Positions 26,239 through 33,362 of a stretch of DNA of 37,757 nucleotides are shown piece by piece (position 1 is the stretch's first letter; the number at the start of each line of letters is the position of its first letter). The translations under genes and the position numbers were made by a program. Location: the NCBI GenBank assembly GCA_020629335.1, contig JAHDDN010000006.1, positions 1 to 37,757 on the forward strand. The letters are read 5' to 3'. The notes beneath the pieces were generated by a model. That model did no database searches. It saw only the letters and a list, made by a program, of their open reading frames with translations, and was not told where the DNA came from. This stretch comes from Chitinophagales bacterium. GTDB taxonomy: Bacteria; Bacteroidota; Bacteroidia; Chitinophagales; UBA2359.

Positions 26239-26455
26239 GGGCGTGACCCTATCTAATTTTTTTATGCGCCAGTAGGGGCGCACCTATGTGTGCGCCCTCG
26301 CATAAAAAAATTAGATAGGGTCGGGCTATCCGCTCTTATGTGGCTATGTGCCACCTACTACACTAAGCGCTACTTGTCTCCTAAGGGAGCCTGCGTATCG
26401 CTAAGTTTCGTAAGGCATCACATGAACGCCACATACCGCTTCTATCCCTCACGCA
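26239..26455 (+). repeat. Structured intergenic element, copy 5
   Basis: The terminal helix pairs GCGTG (26241-26245) with CACGC (26450-26454). The perfect 22-bp hairpin pairs 26247-26268 with 26299-26320; its 30-nt loop holds CCAGTAG and a GGGCGCAC/GTGCGCCC stem. TATGTGGC (26337-26344) pairs with GCCACATA (26428-26435). CTAAGCGCTAC (26363-26373) pairs with GTATCGCTAAG (26395-26405), with A.A at the third and C.T at the eighth pair, capped by CTCC-TAAG-GGAG. This is the only copy located between two divergent genes rather than after a stop codon. Confidence 0.88.
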
Positions 26456-26558
26456 TTGAACTAGGGAACGCAAAATTAAAGATTTTATCCTTGCTTATCG
26501 ATATTTTAACAAAATTTGATGAGCTAAGGTCTTCAAAAATTACGCAAAAAAACGAATC

Positions 26559-29375
26559 ATGCTTCGAAAAATCGTCTTATACCTTGTATTGATCCTTGTA
26601 TTATTCATTGGTTTATTATTCGCTATACCTTATTTCTTTAAGGGGCAAATAGTGGATTACGCTAAGGAACAATTGAACGAACAACTCAACGCTAAAGTTG
26701 ACTTCAAAGATGTAAATTTGTCACTGATTCGAAACTTCCCTAAGCTACGAGCTTCCTTGGATGATCTCCTCATCATTGGAGAAGGGCCATTTGCTAATGA
26801 TACACTCGCAAATATAGACGAATTAGCCTTGACGATGCCCCTAAGAAATATCATCAGTCAAGACCCAATTGAGATATTAGGCATTAATGTAGTTCGACCA
26901 ATTATTAAGGCCAAAGTACTAAAGGATGGTAAAGCTAATTGGGATATTACTAAGCCCAGTCCCGCAGGAACAGAAGCAGAAGCGAGTAGCTATAACATCA
27001 AGATAAAAGAATATAGTGTATCCAATGGAGAAATCATTTATGAGGATCTGGCCTCAAATATGTTTATGTCTATGAAAGATATTGACCACGAAGGTGCTGG
27101 TGATTTTACGCAAGATATATTTGATTTAGCCACTCAAACAGACATTGCTCAAATGAGCTTTTTATTTGATGGTATCAAATACCTGAATAAAGTCAAAGTA
27201 GATGCTAAAGCAGATTTCGCTATTGATAATAATAAAAACCAATACACCTTCAAGCAAAATGACATTAAGCTAAACAACTTAGCATTAGGCTTTGCAGGTA
27301 GTGTCGCCTTATTAAGAGATGCCTACAAAATGAATATGAGATTCGATGCTAAGGAGTCTTCCTTAAAGAATTTTATTTCTATCCTTCCGGCTGCTTATAC
27401 CAAGGACTTTGATGATGTAAAAGCCGAAGGACAAATGGCTTTTAATGGAAAAGTTAATGGAGTATATAGTGACAGTAGTTATCCCGCATTTGATGTGAAT
27501 TTGAATATCGATAATGGTAATATCAAATACCCATCTTTGCCTAATTCCATAGATAAGGTAAATGTAAAAGCAAAGATTGAAAACTCAGACGGCATACTCG
27601 ATAATACGGTGGTTGATATTCGCCCATTGACTTTTGAAATAGATAATGCACCATTTGATATGCAAATGTTGATCAAAACACCAATGAGTGATCCTGATGT
27701 AGACATGATAGCCAAAGGTAAGTTGGATTTAGCCCAATTAGCCCAAAGTTATCCCGTAGAGGGCGTAAGCAAATTGGCAGGCCTAATGGATGTAGATGTC
27801 AAAGCGAAAGCAAAGATGTCTGCCATTGAAAAAGAACGCTATAGCGATGTCATGATGGATGGTTACTTAAAGATGGAGAATGTAGAAGTGGAAGGGGAAA
27901 TTACTCCATTGCCGCTAAGCCTAAAAGCATTGGATATGACCTTCAGCCCTCAAAAGGCAAATGTCAATCAGATGGATGGACAGATTGGTACTTCCGATTT
28001 TGATATTAAAGGTAGTTTGGAGAATCTATTGCCTTATTACTTGGGAGAAGGAACCTTAAAAGGTAGTGTAATGCTCAATTCAAACTCTTTAGATATGAAT
28101 GAATATCTAACAGGAGAAGCAAGTACAGAAGAAAGCAGTGCACCTTTAGAAGCAATAGAAGTACCTAAAGATTTAGATCTCGCATTAGTAGGCAATGCTG
28201 GTGTAGTTTATTATGATGACCTTCAGCTTAATAATGTAAAAGGATCTTTAACTATAAAAGATGGAGCCCTCACATTTAATGATGTGAAGACCAATATTTT
28301 TGATGGACAAATAGTGATGAATGGTGCTTATGATACTTCTGAAGGAGTAGAAGCGCCTGCCGTTAATTTTAAATATGCGGTACAAAGTCTAAATATCCAA
28401 AAGGCATTTGAAAAGTTAAATACGATCCAAATGTTAGCGCCTGTTTGTAAATTTATAGATGGGACCTTTAATACGGAGTTGGCTATGGATGGAGTCTTAG
28501 GCAAAGACCTTAGTCCTCAATGGATGACTTGGAGTGGAAATGGTTTATTAGCCGTATTAAAAGGGGCGATCAAGGGATTTGCTCCCTTAGAAAAATTAGC
28601 AGAAGAATTAAAAATTAAAGCCTTAGATAATATCAGCTTACAAGATATGAAAACTTGGTTCAAGTTTAAGGATGGTAGAGTAGAGGTAGGTCCTTTTGAA
28701 ATAGTGAAGGATAATATCAAGATGGCTGTAGCGGGTTCTCATGGTATTGATCAAAGCTTAGATTATAAAATATTTGCGGCTATTCCGAAAGATAAAATGG
28801 GAAAGCAAGCCAGTGCTATGGTAGATAATTTAGCTTCCCAAGCTAAGGCACAAGGCATCAGCTTAAAGGTGCCAGACTTTATTAATGTGGCGATTGATGT
28901 TCAAGGTACTATTACTCAGCCTAAGATTAAGTTGAATTACGAAGATGCTTTTAATAATGCTAAGCAGTCTCTAATGCAGATGGCGCAAGCTTATGCTGAT
29001 AGTTTAAAAGGAGAGGTGACGCAAAGAGTAGAAAAAGAAGTGGAAGAACTCAAAAATAAAGCCACTGAAAAAGTAGAGGAGGAGCTTGATAAAGCTAAGG
29101 AGCAATTAGAGGCTAAGAAACAAGCGCTAGAAGATCAGGCTAAGGAGGAATTAGAAAAGCAAAAAGCTAAAGCTAAAAAAGAGCTAGAAGACAAGGCTAA
29201 GAAAGAAGCGGAAAAACTTAAAAAAGAAGCGGAGAAAAAGCTTAAGGACGAGGCGAAAAAGAAAGCAGAAGATGCGGCTCAAAAGGCTAAAGATAAAGTC
29301 AAAGATGAAGTGGAGGATAATATCAAAGATAAGGCAAAGGATGCCTTAAAGGATATGTTTAAAAAACCTAAGTAA
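26559..29375 (+). CDS. AsmA-family inner-membrane/periplasmic protein
   Basis: A 938-residue protein with an N-terminal membrane anchor ('LYLVLILVLFIGLLFAIPYFF', about 7-27) and an AsmA-type start: 'LNEQLNAKVDFKDVNLSLIRNFPKLRASLDDLLI'. β-strand-rich repeats follow to about 790, including the C-terminal AsmA part 'LQLNNVKGSLTIKDGALTFNDVKTNIFDGQIVMNGAYD' and 'WSGNGLLAVLKGAIKGFAPLEKLAEELKIKAL'. Such proteins form β-grooves proposed to carry lipids between membranes. The last ~130 residues are an almost pure Lys/Glu/Ala/Asp coiled coil, unusual at this length for AsmA proteins and possibly a periplasm-spanning or peptidoglycan-contacting rod. The thioesterase gene begins 12 bp later, so the two form an operon. 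Confidence 0.9.
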   Translation: MLRKIVLYLVLILVLFIGLLFAIPYFFKGQIVDYAKEQLNEQLNAKVDFKDVNLSLIRNFPKLRASLDDLLIIGEGPFANDTLANIDELALTMPLRNIISQDPIEILGINVVRPIIKAKVLKDGKANWDITKPSPAGTEAEASSYNIKIKEYSVSNGEIIYEDLASNMFMSMKDIDHEGAGDFTQDIFDLATQTDIAQMSFLFDGIKYLNKVKVDAKADFAIDNNKNQYTFKQNDIKLNNLALGFAGSVALLRDAYKMNMRFDAKESSLKNFISILPAAYTKDFDDVKAEGQMAFNGKVNGVYSDSSYPAFDVNLNIDNGNIKYPSLPNSIDKVNVKAKIENSDGILDNTVVDIRPLTFEIDNAPFDMQMLIKTPMSDPDVDMIAKGKLDLAQLAQSYPVEGVSKLAGLMDVDVKAKAKMSAIEKERYSDVMMDGYLKMENVEVEGEITPLPLSLKALDMTFSPQKANVNQMDGQIGTSDFDIKGSLENLLPYYLGEGTLKGSVMLNSNSLDMNEYLTGEASTEESSAPLEAIEVPKDLDLALVGNAGVVYYDDLQLNNVKGSLTIKDGALTFNDVKTNIFDGQIVMNGAYDTSEGVEAPAVNFKYAVQSLNIQKAFEKLNTIQMLAPVCKFIDGTFNTELAMDGVLGKDLSPQWMTWSGNGLLAVLKGAIKGFAPLEKLAEELKIKALDNISLQDMKTWFKFKDGRVEVGPFEIVKDNIKMAVAGSHGIDQSLDYKIFAAIPKDKMGKQASAMVDNLASQAKAQGISLKVPDFINVAIDVQGTITQPKIKLNYEDAFNNAKQSLMQMAQAYADSLKGEVTQRVEKEVEELKNKATEKVEEELDKAKEQLEAKKQALEDQAKEELEKQKAKAKKELEDKAKKEAEKLKKEAEKKLKDEAKKKAEDAAQKAKDKVKDEVEDNIKDKAKDALKDMFKKPK

Positions 29376-29387
29376 TACAACATAGAT

Positions 29388-29813
29388 ATGAGTATATGGA
29401 AAGTAGAGCCTAATATTGATTTAATTAATCAATCTTGTGAGGCTTGTATGGTAGGACACATAGGAATTAAAATTACAGAAGCAGGAGATGATTATCTGAA
29501 GGGCACTATGCCAGTGGATCATCGAACTACTCAGCCTTTTGGTATTTTGCATGGAGGTGCTTCGGTGACATTAGCAGAATCATTGGGGAGTTTAGCGGCT
29601 AATTTGGCTGTCGATCCTGCGACTCATCGTTGTGTGGGTTTGGATATCAATGCGAATCATGTTCGTGCAGTGCCGAGTGGTTCTATGGTGACTGGGATTG
29701 CAAAGCCTTATCATATTGGTCGTTCTACCCAAGTGTGGGATATCAAGATTTATGATGAGCGTGAAAAATTAGTCTGTGTAAGTCGTTTGACGATGTCGGT
29801 GATTAGTAATTAA
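29388..29813 (+). CDS. Hotdog-fold thioesterase (PaaI/MenI type)
   Basis: A 141-residue single hotdog domain. The signature 'QPFGILHGGASVTLAESLGSLAA' has the HGG loop and the catalytic glutamate of PaaI/YdiI-like acyl-CoA thioesterases. 'VGLDINANHVRAVPSGSMVTGIAKPYHIGRSTQVWDIKIYDE' is the second conserved half. It would hydrolyse an aromatic or fatty acyl-CoA; the sequence fits the 1,4-dihydroxy-2-naphthoyl-CoA hydrolase group used in menaquinone synthesis, but no men genes are nearby to confirm it. It starts 12 bp after the AsmA-like gene. Its TAA stop lies within the left arm of a 16-bp terminator stem. Confidence 0.88.
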   Translation: MSIWKVEPNIDLINQSCEACMVGHIGIKITEAGDDYLKGTMPVDHRTTQPFGILHGGASVTLAESLGSLAANLAVDPATHRCVGLDINANHVRAVPSGSMVTGIAKPYHIGRSTQVWDIKIYDEREKLVCVSRLTMSVISN

Positions 29814-29858
29814 CTGAATAACGTTAAAACTTTAAAACGTTATTCAGTTAATTTTTTT
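29810..29858. terminator. Bidirectional terminator between thioesterase and accD
   Basis: TTAACTGAATAACGTT (29810-29825) pairs perfectly over 16 bp with 29836-29851, with a T7 run on the right and AT-rich sequence on the left. It overlaps the thioesterase stop codon, and the T-run overlaps the accD stop codon. Confidence 0.9.
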
Positions 29859-30690
29859 ATTCAAAGAATTGCATAAAGGTGCTCAATTCATTTTTGAGTT
29901 CTCTTCTGTCGACGATTTTGTCTAGGAAGCCGTGATCTTTCACGAACTCTGATGATTGGAATCCTTCGGGTAGATCCCTTTTGATAGTATCCTTGATGAC
30001 TCTTGGGCCTGCAAAGCCTATGAGTGCTTTAGGTTCTGCGATATTAATATCTCCTAACATGGCAAAAGAGGCAGTTACCCCACCAGTAGTTGGGTCCGTC
30101 ATTAAGGAAATATAGGGCAATTGGTGTTGCGCTAATTGACTTAATTTGGCAGAGGTTTTAGCCATTTGCATGAGAGCAAAGGCAGATTCCATCATACGAG
30201 CGCCTCCAGACTTAGAGATAATCAAGAGTGGATAACGATGCTCGATGCAGTAATCAATAGCTTTTGCAATTTTCTCTCCCACTACAGAACCCATGGAGCC
30301 ACCTATGAAAGAGAAGTCCATTGCTGCGATGACCAAGGGACGTTTTTTTATTGCCCCAATTCCTACTTGAAGAGCATCATTCAAGTCAGTCTTATCTTGA
30401 GCAGCTATTAATCTTTTGTTGTAAGCTTTGAGGTCTGTAAAACCTAAGATATCTTTCGGTTTTAGCTCATCAAAAAGGATTTCGTATTCTTGATTGTCGT
30501 AAAGTAGATCAAAATATTGGTTAGAACCAATACGAGTATGGTATTCACATTCGCTACAAACATGTGCATTTTCTGTATGTTCTTTATTTCGAATGGTTGT
30601 TTTGCAGTTGGGGCATTTGTACCAAATATCAGGCGGATCCTTCTTGACCCTTGTAGTAATGCCCTTGTTTCTTCTTCTAAACCAGCCCAT
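29857..30690 (-). CDS. accD: Acetyl-CoA carboxylase carboxyltransferase subunit beta
   Basis: A 277-residue subunit of the carboxyltransferase that moves CO2 from carboxybiotin to acetyl-CoA, the first step of fatty-acid synthesis. The N-terminal zinc ribbon is intact (C26, C29, C45, C48 in 'KCPNCKTT' and 'HVCSECEYH'). The crotonase-fold core has 'AMDFSFIGGSMGSVVGEKIAKAIDYC', 'LLIISKSGGARMMESAFALMQMAKTS' and 'PYISLMTDPTTGGVTASFAMLGDINIAEPKALIGFAGPRVI'. Length is normal. The accA partner is not in this window, as is common. The gene stands alone on the minus strand, upstream of the aldolase gene boundary. Confidence 0.97.
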   Translation of the reverse strand: MGWFRRRNKGITTRVKKDPPDIWYKCPNCKTTIRNKEHTENAHVCSECEYHTRIGSNQYFDLLYDNQEYEILFDELKPKDILGFTDLKAYNKRLIAAQDKTDLNDALQVGIGAIKKRPLVIAAMDFSFIGGSMGSVVGEKIAKAIDYCIEHRYPLLIISKSGGARMMESAFALMQMAKTSAKLSQLAQHQLPYISLMTDPTTGGVTASFAMLGDINIAEPKALIGFAGPRVIKDTIKRDLPEGFQSSEFVKDHGFLDKIVDRRELKNELSTFMQFFE

Positions 30691-30814
30691 ATTTACTGTG
30701 ATTTATATCATTATAAAAATATACCTTCATTGAAATTAAAAAGCCAAATTCCAGCCTAGCTTAATAATTTATCGTACTTACATCTAAGTTAGGATGAATA
30801 TGGCACAAATTAAA

Positions 30815-30858
30815 GAAACCGAGCCAGAATATTATAAAAATACGCTAGGTCGGTTTCA
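30815..30858 (-). terminator. Possible terminator of the aldolase gene
   Basis: GAAACCGA and TCGGTTTC form an 8-bp stem with a long loop. On the minus strand it is followed by TTTAATTT. It lies 46 bp after the aldolase stop and is a weak to moderate candidate. Confidence 0.5.
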
Positions 30859-30903
30859 TTATTTTTGCTGATTAAGCTCTTTAGACTAGCTCAACTTACT
30901 ATC

Positions 30904-31971
30904 TTATGCGATTGTGATTTCGCTATCTAAGTAAACATCTTGAACTGAGTTTAGAACTTTTATACCATCTTTCATTGGGCGTTGGAAGGCTTTTCTGCCT
31001 AATATTAAGCCAGCACCACCAGCACGCTTATTGATTACAGCTGTCGTTACGGCTTCTGCTAAATCTGATTTGCCGCTTGAAGCGCCACCAGAATTGATTA
31101 AACCAACTCTTCCCATATAGCAGTTAGCTACTTGATAACGAACTAGATCAATAGGGTGATCTGAAGCTAAGCGGTTATACATTTTAGGATGAGTTTTAGC
31201 AAATCCGATCTCAGTAAACCCACCATTATTAACAGCTAATTTTTGTTTGATGATATCGGCTTGTATAGTAACTCCTAAGTGATTTGCTTGGCCTGTTAAA
31301 TCCGCTGCTGCATGATAATCAGTCCCATCTTTTTTGAATTCGGAATTTCTTGTATAGCACCAAAGAATGGTTGCCATTCCTAATTCGTGAGCATAGTCGA
31401 ATGCTTCAGCTATTTCTACTAATTGTTCTCTGGTGTAATCAGAGCCAAAGTAGATAGTAGCACCAACTGCTACAGCGCCCATATTCCAAGCATTTTCGAT
31501 AGAGCCGAATAATACTTGATTGTAGCTATTTGGGTAAGACATTAACTCATTGTGGTTGATTTTTACTACAAAAGGAATTTTGTGTGCATATTTACGAGAC
31601 ATAGCGCCTAAAACACCGAAAGTAGATGCCACTGCATTACAACCTCCTTCAATCGCCAATTCGATGATTTTTTCAGGATCGAAGTAAATTGGGTTAGGGG
31701 CAAAGGAGGCTCCACCAGTATGCTCTATACCTTGATCAACAGGTAAGATAGAAAGATAACCAGTATCGGCTAATCTACCGTGGCTATAAAGCGCTTGTAA
31801 GCTTCTCAAAGATTGATTACTTCGATTAGATTGGCTCCAGATGCGATCTACTACATCTCCACTTACATGGTGGATTTGTTTTTTTGTAATTGTTTTACAT
31901 TCGTGTGTAAGTAAAGATTCTGCTTTCTTACCGAGTAACTTGACAATTTGCTTATGAGTCATTGACTTCAT
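30904..31971 (-). CDS. Class I fructose-bisphosphate aldolase (FbaB/DhnA type)
   Basis: About 355 residues from the ATG at 31971. It catalyses the reversible cleavage of fructose 1,6-bisphosphate by Schiff-base chemistry. Family marks are '[49 protein letters not shown]', '[11 protein letters not shown]', '[20 protein letters not shown]', and the phosphate-binding end '[43 protein letters not shown]'. The frame remains open upstream to 32040, but a candidate promoter (-7 box at 32005-32012, minus strand) lies inside that extension, and the extra residues are unlike the family. The ATG at 31962 is also possible. It is divergent from the GH1 gene. Confidence 0.93.
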   Translation of the reverse strand: MKSMTHKQIVKLLGKKAESLLTHECKTITKKQIHHVSGDVVDRIWSQSNRSNQSLRSLQALYSHGRLADTGYLSILPVDQGIEHTGGASFAPNPIYFDPEKIIELAIEGGCNAVASTFGVLGAMSRKYAHKIPFVVKINHNELMSYPNSYNQVLFGSIENAWNMGAVAVGATIYFGSDYTREQLVEIAEAFDYAHELGMATILWCYTRNSEFKKDGTDYHAAADLTGQANHLGVTIQADIIKQKLAVNNGGFTEIGFAKTHPKMYNRLASDHPIDLVRYQVANCYMGRVGLINSGGASSGKSDLAEAVTTAVINKRAGGAGLILGRKAFQRPMKDGIKVLNSVQDVYLDSEITIA

Positions 31972-32004
31972 TTTTTGTGTAAAAAAATTGATACAATTAG
32001 GATG

Positions 32005-32012
32005 CAAAATTA
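32005..32012 (-). promoter_or_regulatory. Candidate -7 box for the aldolase gene
   Basis: The minus strand reads TAATTTTG, an exact fit to the Bacteroidota -7 consensus TAnnTTTG, 33 bp upstream of the ATG at 31971. No clear TTTG -33 element was found. It supports the shorter start of the aldolase gene. Confidence 0.5.
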
Positions 32013-32064
32013 TAAAAATAGTTACGTATTTAGGAGTCAATTGATTGAAAATCTATCACTTTAG

Positions 32065-32093
32065 TTGCCAAATCACATTTTTTTGTAATTTTG
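32065..32093 (+). promoter_or_regulatory. Candidate promoter for the GH1 gene
   Basis: TTG at 32065-32067 and TAATTTTG at 32086-32093 are 18 bp apart, matching the Bacteroidota sigma-ABfr layout (-33 TTTG, -7 TAnnTTTG). Transcription would begin near 32098, leaving a leader of about 18 nt before the ATG at 32116. Confidence 0.65.
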
Positions 32094-32115
32094 CGCCTCT
32101 AATATTAACTAAATT

Positions 32116-33288
32116 ATGGAAATACAATTCCCAGAAGGCTTCATATGGGGCACTTCTACAGCAGCCGCCCAAATTGAGACAGCCACAGATCACGAATGGA
32201 AAGGAGTAAAATCTAAAGATGGTTATATCTTTGATCGAACGATTGACCATGAAAAAAGGCGTGATGAGGACTTAGAATATATCTGTCAGTTTGGGGCTTA
32301 TCGAATGGGGGTCGATTGGGCAAGGCTTCAGCCAACGCCTAATGCGCCATTTGATCCAGAGGTCGTCAAGGAGTATAGGGACTTTATGATAAAGCTCAAA
32401 GAGCGAGGCGTTTATATTATGTTAGTCATTCATCACTTTACTAATCCCAATTGGTTTGTACAATTGGGTTCATGGGAGAAGGAGCGTACACTTCCTTTCT
32501 TTGTGGATTATGCTAAAAAGGTGGTAGAGCACTTTGGTGATTTGACGGATAATTGGAATACTTTCAATGAACCGGGGGTATATGCTTTTAATGGCTTTTT
32601 AACTGGCCACTTTCCTCCTTTTAAGAAAAGTTTAGGTTTGATGCAAAGGGTTTTAGCGAATTTAGGAAAGGCTCATCATACCATTTTCCCGATCATAAAG
32701 GATAAGTATCCAGATAAACCGATAGGGATTTCTAAGAATGCGGTGATTTTTTACCCAATGAATGTGATGGGAAAAGTACCTGCCAAAATAGCGGATAAGT
32801 TATTTATGGAGACTACAGCGGATCATTTTGTGGAGCAATTGGATTATTTGGGGGTAAGTTATTATGCTCGTATTGGTTTTGACCCATTTCCCGTTTCTGA
32901 AGTTGATACGCCAGGCAAGTTAGATAAACTAGGTAAGCGCCACGACAAGATGTGGGAATATTATCCTCAAGGTTTACATGAAACCTTATTGCGTTTTCAC
33001 AAGCGTTATGGTAAGCCCTTTTTTATTACTGAGAATGGTATTTGTTCGGATGATTGTGATGAGCGAATAGAGAGTATTAAGGATTATTTGCGATTAATAA
33101 AAGATGTACAAGATAGAGGCATTGAGGTGAAGGGTTATTTCCATTGGTCTACCTTTGATAATTTTGAATGGAGCCTCGGTCCAAGCTATCGTTTTGGTTT
33201 GGTGAATGTTGATATGAATACGATGGAAAGAAGTATGAAAAAATCAGGCCTGTTCTACAAAAGTATAGTAGAAAATAATGGCTTTTAA
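32116..33288 (+). CDS. Glycoside hydrolase family 1 (beta-glucosidase-like)
   Basis: A 390-residue (β/α)8-barrel enzyme. The N-terminus 'FPEGFIWGTSTAAAQIE' is the GH1 signature. The acid/base residue is E152 in 'TFNEPG', and the nucleophile is E306 in 'FITENGI'. 'GYFHWSTFDNFEWSLGPSYRFGLVNVD' is the aglycone/glycone pocket region. In many GH1 enzymes this loop reads W-S-(L/F)-x-D-N-(F/W)-E-W, as here. The protein is shorter than the usual 440-480 residues, with trimmed loops, and has no signal peptide, so it should act in the cytoplasm on imported β-glycosides. No transporter or SusCD pair is adjacent. It is divergent from the aldolase gene and preceded by a good candidate promoter. Confidence 0.93.
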   Translation: MEIQFPEGFIWGTSTAAAQIETATDHEWKGVKSKDGYIFDRTIDHEKRRDEDLEYICQFGAYRMGVDWARLQPTPNAPFDPEVVKEYRDFMIKLKERGVYIMLVIHHFTNPNWFVQLGSWEKERTLPFFVDYAKKVVEHFGDLTDNWNTFNEPGVYAFNGFLTGHFPPFKKSLGLMQRVLANLGKAHHTIFPIIKDKYPDKPIGISKNAVIFYPMNVMGKVPAKIADKLFMETTADHFVEQLDYLGVSYYARIGFDPFPVSEVDTPGKLDKLGKRHDKMWEYYPQGLHETLLRFHKRYGKPFFITENGICSDDCDERIESIKDYLRLIKDVQDRGIEVKGYFHWSTFDNFEWSLGPSYRFGLVNVDMNTMERSMKKSGLFYKSIVENNGF

Positions 33289-33362
33289 TTTGTTAAACCA
33301 AATGATGGGAAATACGTTAAGATAAAGAGTTAACTAATATTAATAAAATACCCCATAAAATC

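Noticed and set aside
20374..26592. Short plus-strand ORFs at 20374-20697 and 26290-26592 and a minus-strand one at 3643-3852 share peptides such as 'GLSALMWLC' and look like a conserved protein family.
   Set aside because: They are translations of the structured repeat in the same relative frame. The similarity comes from the DNA element, and they run into unrelated sequence or antisense to real genes.
31972..32040. Longer N-terminus for the aldolase starting at 32040.
   Set aside because: The extra residues are unlike the family and the segment contains a TAATTTTG promoter box; the ATG at 31971 (or 31962) fits better.
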